64,000 bases of DNA from Centrapalus pauciflorus (lineage: Eukaryota; Streptophyta; Magnoliopsida; Asterales; Asteraceae). The notes under the pieces are model-generated. The model did not search any database, was not told the origin of the DNA, and saw only the letters and a list, made by a program, of their open reading frames with translations. The stretch spans positions 81,349-145,348 of the forward strand of contig JAANYP010002373.1 of assembly GCA_020465985.1 (NCBI GenBank), given 5' to 3'. Positions 41,692 to 54,450 of the stretch are shown here, piece by piece; position 1 is the first letter of the stretch, and every line of letters starts with the position of its first letter. Both the position numbers and the translations under genes were made by a program.

Positions 41692-44443
41692 ATGGACAAC
41701 AGTGCTGCCAGCTCCTCCTCTTACTAAAACAATGGCTCAATGGCCAAACCCCCCAAGATCAATCATCAGAACTTCTCTGGCTGGAAGTGCAGAATGATGC
41801 TCTATTTATAGAATCTAGATGTACAACTGCCAGAGTTAGTAATGGAAGGTCCCTATGTGCCAACTTCTGTTACTACTATCACTCCTGCTGCTGAAGGAGC
41901 TGTTCCTGAGATCAGAACCTTTGAAAAGGCAAAAGCTCAATGGTCTGATGAAGACAAAAGGCCGGTTGCTCTTGATGCAAAGGCCGGGAACAACCTGGTT
42001 ATTTCTCTTCCTGATGATGTGTTCAAACAGGTTGAGAAAATGAAGACTGCAAAAGAGATATGGGATACTTTGTGTACCGTCTATGATGGTCCCACTATCA
42101 CACTGGATAACAGGATTAACAATCTTGGTAGATAGTATGAACTTTTCTTTGCAAAGCCAAAGGAGTCTCTGACTGAAACTTATAACAGATTCACTGCTCG
42201 AATCAATGATCTCAAAGCTGTTGGGATCATCAAGGACAGCTTGACTCTGGTGAATAACTTCTTGGACATTCTGCCTGAAGAATGGAATTATATCTCTACT
42301 ATCTTAAGAAATTCAGGCACCATCAAAGGTATGGATCTTGTAAATCTGTATGGATCTCTACTGAATGATGAGCAGTCAAGGCAACAGAAAAGAAATGTCT
42401 TGGAAATGTCCAAAAGAGGTGGTGCCTTAGTGGCCAGCGTGAGACAACCTGTTGGTCAGATGTGTGATGTGTTCACACGACCTGGTCAACAGGCTGATGA
42501 TGAGAGGGAAGAAATGTCTGAAGAGGAAGACTATGAAGATCTTGCTGAACTAGGTGATGAGCAAATGATTGCAATGCTTGTTAAGAGATTCAACAAGAAG
42601 AGCCTTGGTGGAAGAATGCTGCAGAAGAAGTCATGTGCCATAAAAAAGAAGGCATTTGATAAAACTAAGGCTGAGTGCTTTAAATGTGGCAAAACTGGCC
42701 ATGTAGCTGCTGACTGTGTGTCTAAAGCTGTTGGCCCATCATCCAAACCATACAAGACAAACAAGGACGATGGCTACAGGGTTAACTACCTAATGGCCAT
42801 GGCTAAGCTGAGGAAGTTGGAAGACTCAGTGGCTTCCAACAAGCAAAACGGACTCATGGATGAGACATGTGATTAGGAGGAATCTGACTCATCTTCAAAT
42901 GAAGAAGATAACAACTATCTGATGGCCAACACTGATGTCCCATCAACAAGCAACTACAAACAAGACCTGGCTGAAGCTAAAGCCCTCAGCAGCTTAGAGA
43001 ACTGGAACCCAACAATGATGTATGAGGTACAAAATTTTATGGCTTACAGTTATGATGAAAAAGTTAAAATGTTTGAATATCTACTTGTTGATCTAAAGCT
43101 GCTATTGAGAAGCATAATGTTTTGTTGTCTGAAATCTCCAAGCTAAAAACTGATCTTGAAATAAAAACTAGTAAACTAGACAGCTTTCATAAGTTGGAAA
43201 CTGAACTTGATGAATTAAAACACATCAATTCCAATTTATTTGAAGTAAAGAGAAAAACAGACACAAAACATGCAAAGCTTCAAAAGATTGTTGACTCTTG
43301 GTGCCAATCTGCACAAAAAGTCAGTCATTGTATCAGTCAACAGATCCCTACTCAAATCCAAGCCTATCTTGGAGGGGATCTTGACAAAGCGGCTTCAATT
43401 GTTGAGATAAATAATCTGGAAAATAACTTATCCACTCTTGGTGAGTTTCCAAGTACCTTCCTTTAGAAAGTAAATGGTAAGCTAGTCTCAACAAATAGGT
43501 TTGTCAGGCCTCAAAACACTGACAGCAAAAATCTCCAAAAACTGATGATGAAATGTGTTCTCCATCAAATCAGTATGCTTAGTGCTCAGCTGGTTCACAC
43601 AAGCAAAAGAAGGGAAAACAAGCTCAAGTTGCAGCTTTGGATACCGAACATGTTAACAAGATAGGCTCTGGGTCTAAAGCTGATGGTAAGAGACCTGTTA
43701 ATCCCTTTGATGCTGATCATTTTGAGAAAAAGCTTTCAAAAGGTAAGCAGCCTGCTTTCAACAGGAGTAAGTCTTATGTTGAAAGCAAATCTGCTGCGAT
43801 TTAAAATAAGTTTTTAAATCATAGTGAAAAATTGGTTATAAATGAAGGTAAGTCTTTCAAAACCAAAAGTAGTGATTATGTTGATAGGCAACATCCATCA
43901 CATCTCAGTAAGGGCAAAGGCAAAGCCATTGCTCAACCTGAGAAATTTGGGAATAAGTTTCCCAAACCTGTGGAAGGTCAAATGCCAATCAAACTTCCTA
44001 TGTTCGATATCTGTCCTCCTAAAAAGAGGAAAGAGGATACAGGTAAAGCTGTTGCCATTGTGCCTTCCACCCAAGGTGTTGACTCTTCTAAAAATGGTAA
44101 TAAGTTTGCTAAACCTGCTGAAAAGATCAACAAAAATGATTCAGAATATGTTTCTGGAAGTACTTCTTCCAAAATGGCCAAAAAGAGAAAATGTTATAAA
44201 TGTGGGAAGAAGACACATATGGCCAAAGATTGTCCTGAAACTGAGGACATGAGGCCTGTTGACTATGCTAGTTCCATCCTTGCAAAAACTAGCAGTGTTG
44301 GAAGTAATATGGTCAATGAGGATAGTATCCAAGCTGATACAATCCAAATAGGGAATACTAGTGTGGATATTACTGGTCCATCAACAAATGTTGATGAAGT
44401 AGGAGAACTCATCCCTATGATGAATTCCCCTAAAAATAACTAA
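41692..44443 (+). pseudogene. Element B gag with two zinc knuckles
   Basis: A single frame runs from ATG 41692 to about 43100. It holds a gag N-terminus (NHQNFSGWKCRMMLY), the UBN2 capsid region (TAKEIWDTLCTVYDG, about 42051; later LPEEWNYISTILRN), and the CCHC knuckle CFKCGKTGHVAADC (42676-42717). Stops inside this frame at 41725, 41812, 42133 and 42874 are TAA or TAG. Frameshifts follow near 43110 and later. A coiled coil (43122-43466) and a Lys-rich part with a second knuckle CYKCGKKTHMAKDC (44192-44233) complete it. Gag would assemble the particle and bind RNA. Confidence 0.8.
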
Positions 44444-44469
44444 TATTTTCCCATCACACTCTGCAGGAC

Positions 44470-47400
44470 AAACAACCATCCCAGGTTTGGTACTTGGACA
44501 GTGGCTGCTTAGGCCACATGACAGGTTGCAAGGATCTGGTGAGTGATCTCAGGCCTAAAAAAGGGCCAAAAGTCACCTTTGGTGACAATGTCCAGGGATC
44601 CACAGAAGGATATGGAACTCTTCAAGCTGGTGCTGCTGTGTTCAAAAGAGTAGCCTATGTGTCTGGGCTAAAACATAATCTTGTAAGCATAAGTCAACTG
44701 TGTGATGCGGGCTACAAGGTTAGCTTTGATGAGCACCTGGGTTACATATTGGATCGCCAAGGCAAAGTTGTGATGTGTTCACAAAGGAAGAAAGGTGTAT
44801 ATGTTGTGGACATGAAATCTGCTGATCCCACAACTGAAACCTGCTTTATCTCCAGAAGCAATGCAGACCTGAACTGGTTATGGCACAAAAGGCTATCACA
44901 CCTGAACTTCAAGAATATCAACAAACTCTGTAAGAAAGAGTTGGTAACAGGTTTGCCTTCTATAACCTTTGTTAAGGATAAACTCTGCACAGCCCGTGAG
45001 AAAGGCAAGCAGAGAAAAACATCTTTTAAATCTAAGCATAATTTCTCTATTGATACTCCTCTCTTCTTAATCCACATGGACATGTTTGGACCAGTCAGTG
45101 TCCCAAGTCTAGGTGGTCGAAGATACACTCTAGTAATGGTTGATGGGTTCTCCAGGTTTACATGGGTGATCTTTCTGAAGAGCAAAGGAGAGGCTGCTAG
45201 AGAATTCATTGGATTTATCAAAAAGATCGAGATGCTGAACTCTGCTCAAGTTAAGCAGCTTAGAAGTGATCATGGTACTGAATTCAGAAACAGTACTCTT
45301 GAGGACTTCTGTGAAGAAAGAGGGATTTCACAAAACTTTTCAGCTGTAAGAACTCCACAACAAAATGGAGTTGCTGAAAGGAGAAACAGAACTCTCATTG
45401 AAGCTGCTAGAACCATGTTGTGTGCATCAGGTTTACCTTCATCATTCTGGGATGAAGCTGTCAACACTCCCTGCTTCACCCAAAACAGATCCTTGGTGGT
45501 GAAAAAGTTCAACAAGACTCCCTATGAGTTAATCAAAGGAAGAAGGCCAAATATTAGCTATTTCCATTTGTTTCGATGTCCCTGCTTCATTCTGAATCAG
45601 AGTGACCAGCTGCCAAAATTTGAACCCAAAGCTGAGGAAGGTGTGTTTGTTGGATATTCTGCTATCTCCAAAGCCTACAGAGTATACAACTACAAAAGAA
45701 ATGTGATAGATGAATCTATCAATGTCACCTTTAAGGAGTCTAGGAGTGCTTCCACCAATGCTGTTCCTAAATCAGTTTCAGGAGAGTTCAGCTTTGATGA
45801 TCTCATGCATTCCATTAATGAAGAAAAGGACTCAAAAGCTTCCACTACACCCAGAGTGGAACCTGTTAACCACAATGGACATGATGATGACTATGTTGAT
45901 ACCCCCTGTGTGAATAAGTGTACCGACATAATTACAACACCATGTCCTGAACCAATCAATGCTGATTTTCCTAAATCCTCTGCTGATATGTTCAACAATG
46001 GAGAGTCATGTTCAACAAGTGATCAGGCTCAAGATAACAGTGTGTCTGAAAATCTTGAAAGCTGTTCAACAGGACCTGTTGAAGATGCAAATGACACAGG
46101 AGAATCTTCATTGAGGCATGATCCTAAGTGGATCAGGTGTCACCCCAATGATCAAATAATTGGTGACATCAACATAGGGGTGCAAACAAGATGGGACAGC
46201 TTAGGAAACTTTTGTATGTTTTCTGGCTTTGTGTCCCTTATGGAGCCTAAGAAATTTGATGAAGCACTAAAATATGCCAATTGGATCACTGTCATGCAAA
46301 AGAGCTCAATCAGTTTGAAAGAAACAAAGTATGGAAGCTGGTCCCTGCTCCTAAAGGTAAAACAATAATTGGCACTAAATGGGTTTTCTGGAACAAAATG
46401 GATGAGCAAGGTCATGTTATTAAAATAAGACAAGACTGGTTGCTCAAGGCTACAGACAGGAAGAAGACATTGACTATGATGAAACATTTGCTCCAGTGGC
46501 CAGGTTAGAAGCAATTCGTTTGTTTCTAGCCTACGCTGCCCACAAGAGTATGAAGGTATTTCAAATGGATGTAAAGAGTGCATTTTTGAATGGAAAGCTG
46601 CTAGAAGAAGTGTATGTCAAGTAGCCTCCAGGTTTTGAAAATGAACATCACCCAGGTTTTTTTCAATAAGTTGGACAAAGCCCTCTGTGGTCTAAAACAA
46701 GCCCCTAGAGCCTGGTATGACACTCTAACTGATTTCCTTATGAGCAATGGTTATTCCAGAGGTAAAGCGGATACCACATTGTTCATAAAGAAGGTGAAGT
46801 CTGATATTATGCTTGTTCAAATTTATGTGGATGACATAATATTTGGTTCTACTAATGAGCAGTTATGCAATAATTTTTCACTACTCATGAAATCAAAATA
46901 TGAAATGAGTATGATGGGTGAACTTACTTTCTTTCTAGGATTACAGGTTAAACAAACCTCAAATGGAATTTTTATAAATCAAAGAAAATACACTTTAGAT
47001 CTTTTGCAAAAGTTTAAATTTGATCAAAAGTTCTCCTATCAAAACCCCAATGGCAACCAATGTAAAGTTGGATGCTGATGCCAGTAGCAAAGCTGTTTCT
47101 GTAACATCTTACAGAGGCATGATTGGGAGCTTGGTATATTTAACTGCTAGTAGACCAGATATTATGTTTGCTACTTGTATATGTGCTAGGTTTCAAGCTG
47201 ATCCTAAGCAATCACATCTAGTTGTTGTAAAAAGAATCTTCAGATACCTTAAGGGTACACAAGGTTTGGGTCTTTGGTATCCCAGACTCAAGTCTTGAGC
47301 TAACAGGATATTCAGATTCTGATTTTGCAGGCTAGAAAGAAAAAGCACAACAGGTGGATGTTAACTCCTTGGTGGTAGGTTGATCAGTTGGTGTAACAAG

Positions 47401-47763
47401 AAGCAGAACTCAGTTTCTACTTCTACTGCTGAAGCTGAGTATATTGCTGCTGGAAGCTGCTGTGGGCAGATTCTAAGGATGCAGCATCAGCTTGAAGACT
47501 ATGGGCTTGTATATAGGAAGACTCATATTCTGTGTGATAATACAAGTGCTATAGCTATCTCCAACAATCCAGTATTTCATTCCAGAACAAAGCATATAGA
47601 AGTCAGACATCATTTTATCAGGGATCACATCCAGAAAGGTAGTGTGGAGGTAAGTTTTATTTCCACAGATGAACAGCTTGCAAACATTTTCACCAAGTCT
47701 CTTGATGAAAACAGGTTTAATTATCTTGTAAGCAAGCTAGGCATGTTAAATAAAAGTGACTAA
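44470..47763 (+). pseudogene. Element B pol: protease, integrase, reverse transcriptase, RNase H
   Basis: The longest intact stretch is 44494-46368 (about 624 codons): PR site LDSGC (44494), GAG-pre-integrase (LWHKRLSHLNF, about 44878; CTAREKGKQ, where the second Cys of the finger is replaced by Arg), integrase HMDMFGP (about 45076), RSDHGTEF (about 45262, Asn replaced by His), NGVAERRNRT (about 45367), and the integrase C-terminal part. RT starts at about 46200, shifts frame near 46310 and 46490, and has QMDVKSAFLNG (about 46562), YVDDIIFGS (about 46826) and later RT (47020-47298). RNase H runs 47300-47763 (STAEAEYIAAGS, LCDNTSA, HIEVRHHFI). Stops at 46621 and 47361. Non-functional. Confidence 0.9.
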
Positions 47764-48449
47764 GTGTCCTTAATGCTCTAAGGCATCATATGTCTCAAAC
47801 TACTCAAGTTTCTCAGAACAGCTTAGACAGAACAGGTTATGCATGTTCTATGCTTAGACAATTTCTGAAAGCTTAGACAGCTTGAGCGTATAACAGGTTT
47901 GATAACATCAGTTTTCATTTCAAACCTATTCTGTTGATCAAACCTCCAAACTGCTCACTCTCTCAATCTGTCATACAAGACATTGTCTTGTAACCTGATC
48001 AGCTATTGAACATAACCTGTTCTTATATAGTTGCATAGGTTGAATGAACAGCTTGAGGAATGAAATGTTTGTGATGAACCCTACTCATCACAGGTTTGAC
48101 CAACAGCTTAGAACATTAGTTTTAATTACCTTTCTTCATAATTAAGTTACTTAATTTCTGTATTTATTTAACTTAATTACCTATGGATAATGTTTGTTAA
48201 CGTGTGTTAGTGACTAGAATGGTTCAAGTGGTCTGACAACCGTTCTGACATGGACAACCGTTTCGTTTTCCGTTAAAGAACATTTCAACTCAACCGCCCA
48301 AACCTTTCTCTCTCCTACCCACTCACATTCGAATCCTATAAATACCTCCTCTACTGTTTCATCTTCTTCTTCCTCTACTGCTACCATAACTACCCAAAGA
48401 ACCCTAAATCAACTAAGTTTCCAGTACTCGTCTTTCCAATACTCTAAAA
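47764..48449 (+). promoter_or_regulatory. Leader of the element B pol-distal ORF with a TATA-like box
   Basis: Non-coding. The first 300 bp are crowded with AACAGG, TTAGACAG and CAGCTTGA motifs also scattered in the B LTRs. A TATAAATA box at 48337-48344 (context 'aatccTATAAATAcctcc') precedes a pyrimidine-rich leader with 'aaccctaaatcaac' and the ATG at 48450, a spacing of about 106 bases, close to a normal plant promoter plus short 5' UTR. This is the best promoter candidate among the leaders. Confidence 0.5.
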
Positions 48450-51400
48450 ATGGTTCACCAAAATAACCATTTGCTTCCAGTATTCGTTGGTAAGGATGTT
48501 AAGAAACACCCCTCTGTTACCATGATGCTGACCCTGAAACCCACAAACTATATTGCAAATTTAACCATTCCCAAAAACTACGTGTGGAAGGGTTTCTGAA
48601 GGTTCACCCCCAACATTATGCTATGACTACATCTCCTGGTATCTTGTACCAGGAGATGGTGTATGAGTTTTGGTACACTTGTGCTTATGATCCAGCGACC
48701 AAAATCATCAGGGGAACCATTCTCAATGGGGCTCAGACCATTGAGGTAACTACTGATCTCATCAGGGAAGTCCTTCATCTTCCTATGGCAGAAACCTATG
48801 ACTAGCCACAGCCTGAGAATGATCAGATGGGAAATCTGCTACGTTTATGTGGTGTAGCAGAACCCAAAGTTGGGGCCACTCTGTTCATAAGGGATCTATC
48901 ACCAACTTATAGCTTTCTATTCGCCTCTGTGGTGATGTGCTTCAGCAACAAAGTTGGTTCTTTTGACCAGCTCAGCCGTGATGAAATCCCAATAGTCCTA
49001 CAGCTTGTGGATGGGACTACACTGAACATGGCGTGTTGGATTTTCGTGAATTTGAGGAACCTAGTACAGCAGGAAACACATCCAGCTGCTATCAGATATC
49101 CAAGGTTTCTGAGCCTCATATTCAAGCATGTTTATGGTGAGCATCTCTACAACTCTCCGCCCCTCTTACTTACTGCTGCATTCCCAGTAATTGGGAATAG
49201 AGTTTTCTACACTCCAGTTCTTCCCAATGAACCTCCTCTTTCTACACCAATGAGGAGGTTGCTTGGCATGGTGGAAGGACCCTCTACTGTGAGGGTGGAT
49301 CCAGCGATTGCTCCCAAAGGAAAATCCAAATCCAGGCCCAAAGTTGTCAAAAGGGTCCTGGAATCGACTCAAGTTGAGCCTGTCCGCAATAAGGCTAAAA
49401 CAACTAAGTCAAAGTCTGTCCCTTCAGCCTCAGTGGCTGAGGGGGAGCAGACTTCTCACCATGGTTCATCTGTTGAACCCGAAGCCTTTGTGGTTGGTGC
49501 CTTTGTGTCTGGTGCCTTTGTGGCACCCGAGACCATGGAACAGGTTAACCCCCCTGTTCCTGACCCAGTCTCACCACCAGTCGACACACAACTCCCTGCT
49601 ACTTCTCCTCAATCCCCTACAATGTCACAATACTCAAGGAGAATATCATTAGCTAGGAAGAAACCACCTACCCAAACTAGTCCCTCTGACTCCTCTCAAC
49701 AAGAGTCAGTTGAAAAAGAAACCCATGCTGCCTCTCCTATTTTGGGAGAAGGTCCAGCATCATTGGAGCAGGCTTCACTCCAACCTGAGTCCCCCCAGAG
49801 TCAGCCTAGACCCTCTGGTTCTTCCCAACAGGAACCAGTTGTACATAAGGAGACTACCACCTCAACTATCCCAGCCTCCCAACAGGCTGAGGGTATTCAA
49901 AGACAAGAGTCCACTCCACTCCACACTGAGTCCACACAGTCTCCACCTCATACTTCTCTAACACAACCTGAGTCTGCACGGGGTGCCAAACCTGATGGAA
50001 TAGACCATTCAGCAGATCAGCCTCAAACTTCTGCTCCTAGTGATGCAGCTGCTGTACACCCAACAGCTGCTGAAGGACCAACCTCCCAAGCTGATGAACC
50101 ACAGGGAGCAGACCATCCCTTTAGAGAAGCTGCCCCTCAAATGTAAACTCCATCAGCAGGTTTCACCACTGCTGATGTTGAAATGCACATCCCATCTCCC
50201 CATAATGAGGTGCCTCCAAACCAAGGTACTGCTAAGGGAACCACCCAAGGTTTTGATGAAGGTGTTGCAACACGAGCAGCATCTGAAAGGCCACCTTCTC
50301 CTACCCCTTCTCCTGATGAAGCAGATATAGTCACTGCTGAAGGATCCATTGACCCTTCCAAGTTGGGCCACCTCACTTATGCTCAGGCTATGGAACTTCT
50401 CTCCAAAGTCTCCCTGCCTTCCCCAACAAATCCTCAAACACTTGCCTCATCCTCATCCCATGCTCATTATTCACCCTCTACATAATCCAAACAATCCACA
50501 CATACTCCCCCATCCCCCAAAGATCTTCCTTTGAAGGATCAGCTATCATTGCTAACCAACAAAGTTGGTTCTTTGGAAAACTCCATGAGCTCTCTACCAA
50601 CCATCATCTCAGACTCTGTGTCTGCACAGCTTAAAGGATTCTTTGATTCATTCAAGAATTCCTTTCCAACCGCTCCTCCTTAAATTGATCAATCATCACA
50701 GCTGTTTGCACTCACTGCACAGCTGCAAACTATCTCCACTACCCTCTCCTCTATTCTTTTCACTCAACAGGACTCTGTGTCCTCCATGGCAGCTGTCTCC
50801 GAACAGCTGTCCACTCTCCTAAACACTTGCACAACTACCCTTCCTTCTACATTGGCCAGCTTAAACACTCTAATAGTCTCTCTGTCCAATTTTGTGTCTT
50901 CAAACCTTGATGATGTGCAAGACTCTCTTGAACTACATCTTGCAGCTTCAAAATTTGTTGTTCACAGCTTCTGACAGGGAAGCCCTCTCTAAGTATCCTC
51001 TATTGCTGCTTCCCAAACTACCTCTCTTCAGACCTGCCTTACCCAACTTGCAGAGGTTAAGGACAACTTGGCTTTCTTAGTGCGTATCCTGGTTGGCCCC
51101 AAACCTGTTGCCAAAACTACTGTTATGCCTGCTGAATTTGTTTCTCCAGGCAGACCACATGTTGAAGGCTATGTGTCATCTCCTTCGAAGGGGGAGAAGT
51201 TATCTACCTCAAAGACCAAGTCTAAGGGGTAGAAATCTTCTTCTCCTTCTAGGGAGAAATCAGCATTTGTTGGTCAAGCAGCAGGTGCCTTACAAACAGG
51301 TCCTACAGGTCCCACTGAGGATGTCTCCCATCCAACTGAAGCTGCTCAGCCTACTCAGGCTGGATCTCCAAACTCTGCACCATCTTAGGGGGAGGAATCC

Positions 51401-52666
51401 ATTCCTGGGGACATGTTAGGCAGAAGGAGACATTTGATACTGGAACAAGAAGAAGAAGAAGAAGAAGAGGAAGAGGAACCTGAAGTTGTTCCATCAACAA
51501 CAGCTAAAGGGAAGAAGAAAGCATCTGTAGACCCTGACTATCATAAAGCTGCTCAACTGAAGTTTGACAAGGCCATAGCTTAAGAAATGGGTGTCTCTAT
51601 GGAGACTTATTATGAATACAAAGAAGAACAACTCCAAGCCCTTGAAAAACTAAAGAAATAAGAAGCCTCTGCCAAAGCTAAAAGGACCTTTGCATTCAAG
51701 GAGGCAAGTAAAATTAAAATGCCTTCTTCGGATGTCCAAAGGAAATTGCTAGAGGCTGCTAGAGAGTCAGTGACTGAGAAGGAAGGTGAAAAGGAACAGG
51801 GTGCTCAGGTCTCAGTGACCAAGTCTAAGAAAGCATCCTCCTCTGCAAGAGCCCAGATTCACTTTGACAACCTGGCAAGGAAAAAGTTCTTTGATGTTGC
51901 AAACAGAAGACTTTCCAGGGAACCAATTGTCAAAGCTGTTCCCATTTCTAGAAAAGGCAAACAGTGGAAGTTACGGATAACCAGAATGGGTGCTGAAGGT
52001 CCACAACTGGAAGCATATGAACACACTGACGTTGCACAAATGGGATTCAGAGAATGGGTAGAATTGGCAGTTTCCGTAAGCCAGTCTAAGTCTAAAACTG
52101 CTAAGACTATCAGGGCATATGTCAAAAAGTTAATGGAAAGAGTGAAGGATCTTGGCCTGATCATAGAATAACAAATCAAGGGTACCTCAGTGGTTGCACC
52201 CAAGATAAAGGCCATGAGAAGAATAAAGGATACTGAGTTGGAAGAACTCCTGATAATGATTGATTAAGGTGATATAGCCGTTGAAATCAAAGGAGTAGAT
52301 CACAGCCTGCCCAGGGGAGTGGAACATGAGGATGACAAGCTGATTGAAGAACCTGAGCTAAGGCTATTTTTTGTAGATCCCCTATCAAAGAAAAAATGTT
52401 TCCAGAGAGCATCAGATTTGCGTAAGATTGGTCTTAAACACCTCATTGCTTTTAGACTTGCAAACTCCTTTAAGCAATCTGTAAAATGGAGAGCAGCTAT
52501 CTGGGAACAGCTCAGGGGTTTTTATGAGAGAGGAGAGCTTCAACATCCCAGCTTCATGTTCCTAAGAGTTGAAATGGAGGAAATGCATGAAGCCAGGGAA
52601 CAGCTTGAAGAAATGTTTGAAGAAGGAGTGCCACCACAGCTTGGAGGTCCATCTTTTGTTGAGTAG
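48450..52666 (+). pseudogene. Element B pol-distal ORF (env-position protein), one frame with 12 stops
   Basis: ATG 48450 opens about 49 codons, with one frameshift near 48595. From about 48602 to TAG 52664 everything is in a single frame. Landmarks: YQEMVYEFWYTC (about 48644), IEVTTDLIREVLHLPM (about 48740), FLFASVVMCF, LVDGTTLNMACW, YPRFLSLIFKHVYG (about 49096), then a very long Pro/Ser/Thr/Gln-rich region (49250-50700), a helical part (50700-51080), an acidic run of Glu (about 51450) and a basic C-terminal domain (51719-52663). Internal stops are at 48803, 50144, 50483, 50681, 50972, 50990, 51230, 51386, 51581, 51659, 52169 and 52265. Length about 1,400 codons. No signal peptide or membrane helix stands out. 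Function unknown; likely partner of the element's gag-pol life cycle. Confidence 0.75.
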
Positions 52667-52997
52667 ATGAAGAATGGAAGCTGTCCATCAGTTGGACAGG
52701 CTTGCCATTACTTGCTCCCATCATCAACAGTCCAACATGTTGAATTTTTATGTACATTAGTTGTACTTTGTTGCATTTGTTGTAACTTTTACTTTACATT
52801 AGTTGTAATATACATTAGTACATTAGTTGTACTCTTGTAAGAACATGTGTTATTTTTGTAATCAAAATCAGTATATATAAACTGATCCTTTACTTTACTC
52901 AAATGTTGTTATTTTATTTCAGCAAAGTGTATTGTAAAAATATATAGTGAGTATTGATAAAATCAGCTTAGACTGATTATTGCAAATAGGGGGAGAT
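52667..52997 (+). other. 3' non-coding end of element B with polypurine tract
   Basis: Contains a repeated 'acattagttgta' (at least three copies, 52753-52833) and the PPT ATAGGGGGAGAT (52986-52997) that abuts the 3' LTR. No coding sequence. Confidence 0.75.
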
Positions 52998-54113
52998 TGT
53001 TAGGCACAAAAAGGCCTCAGTCAAACCTGCTCTACATCTTAGGGGGAGATTTTTAATCAACCCTATTTGATGAACTTAAAGGTAAAATTTAAGGCCTGTT
53101 AATGCCTTATTGAAGCCTGAAAAGTGATTTGCAATATAAGTCAAAGCTGTTTACCCTGTTGCATTCGTTACAACTTAAGCAGATTGCCCAAGCTGTTCAT
53201 TCTGTTGAACAGGCTGGACATAAACTGTCTACGCTGCTCTGCTCTGATGAGCAGCTTGGACAAATTCTAAGTGTTCTGTTCTTTGTGAACAGAACCTGTT
53301 CTTTGTGAATAGGCTAAACACTTTATGGAATATGTTTCCAAGTCCTCATGTATTGTTTTGGACTACAAGATCAGTTTACAAAGTCGAAGACAAAGTGGAA
53401 AACAGAAGATGCAAAAGCTGCCTACGTTGTTCTGTTACATGAAGACAAAGTGGATATTTGAAATGAGTGACAGACCATTTCTTATATCAAAATGGCCTTA
53501 ACAAAAGAAGAAAGATTCAAAGTTGACATTCCTCTTTTGGTTAAAGCCTTCTGCAATAGAGACAAAAAGGAAAAGACAAAGATTCTGCCACCTGAAGACA
53601 AGTGTGCTTTATTAGAATGTGCAGAAAAGTTGTTTTGACTTTTTGGAAAGACATCCCACTATCTCCTTGTCCAATGAGGAAGCTTCACTGAGATTATCAG
53701 TGAGAGTATAAAAGGAAGCTTCTAAGGAATGTGAGAAAACTAAGAGTGAGAAATTCAGATCGTGCATTGAAGTGTGTTTTTCATGCATGCAAGTCTGCTT
53801 GAATAAAACAGTAACGTGTGTCCAGCTGCTCTTATTCAAGCTGTCCATCTGTGTCTTGTAAAACAGTGAGTTCATCTAAGTGAGTGTATTCATTGTATCT
53901 AGTCTGAGTGTGTCCTAGACTAGTTGAAACATCTGTTGTATCTGTCATCTCAGCTTGAACCTTTTCGCAGTCAAGCTTGTTTGTAATTAACACTTGTTAA
54001 TAATATACACAAACATTAAGAAAAGAGAATTGAGTTTTTAATTAGCTGTATTCCCCCCCCCCCCCCCCTACAGCCTGGAACAATACACTAAGGGAAACCT
54101 TTTGGGACCTACA
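52998..54113 (+). repeat. 3' LTR of element B
   Basis: TGTTAGGCACAAAAAGG to GGGACCTACA, 1116 bp, TATAAAAG at 53707-53714, C-run at 54053-54068. It includes an internal AGGGGGAGA tract (53040-53048) within the segment deleted from the 5' LTR. The minus-strand frame at 53612-53875 is not supported. Confidence 0.9.
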
Positions 54114-54450
54114 CTTTTTTTGAAGACAGATAAACAAAGTCGATATGCATTAGCTCACTGAAAAGTTCATTGTTGAGAATATCTTGCTCGTTAACGTCTA
54201 ATAATGTGAGTACCAAAAGTGTTGGATGATTATCCGAGCTTGTGCTTATATAGGGAAGTGTACATTTAATGCTCTCAACCATATTTTGACTTTGTCGGAT
54301 TTTGATTGGTTGACAATGAAGCATTAAATAATGGGATGACTCATGATCGGGTTATAATTTACCATGTTTATTAAGCGTAAAAGAGTTGTTTTTAATGCAA
54401 AAGTGTTATAGAAGGTGCCGCTATTGAATAAATTCTGTGCCTATGCAGGG
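54114..54450 (-). repeat. Element G LTR, part 2 (minus strand), promoter half
   Basis: In minus-strand sense it shows a CCAAT box (GTCAACCAATC, about 54309) and TATATAAGCAC (about 54242-54252) at sensible spacing, reading toward the B insertion point. With 40369-40564 it would make an LTR of about 530 bp. The outer border with the Athila-like LTR is not defined; 54450 is an estimate. The 71-codon minus frame here lies over this promoter region and is not supported. Confidence 0.4.

Larger units (their letters stand above)
40565..54113 (+). mobile_element. Element B: full-length copia (Sirevirus-like) element, 13.5 kb
   Basis: LTR 40565-41629, PBS 41632, gag, pol, leader, pol-distal ORF, PPT, LTR 52998-54113. 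Flanking bases ACTTT (before) and (A)CTTT (after) give a 4-5 bp target duplication. The length, the extra ORF and the tRNA-Met PBS fit a Sirevirus. The LTRs differ by several indels and many substitutions, so this copy is clearly older than element C. All coding parts carry stops. Confidence 0.9.

Noticed and set aside
48907..49372. Minus-strand frames opposite the element B pol-distal ORF
   Set aside because: Antisense to a coherent 4-kb frame with domain landmarks; no independent evidence.
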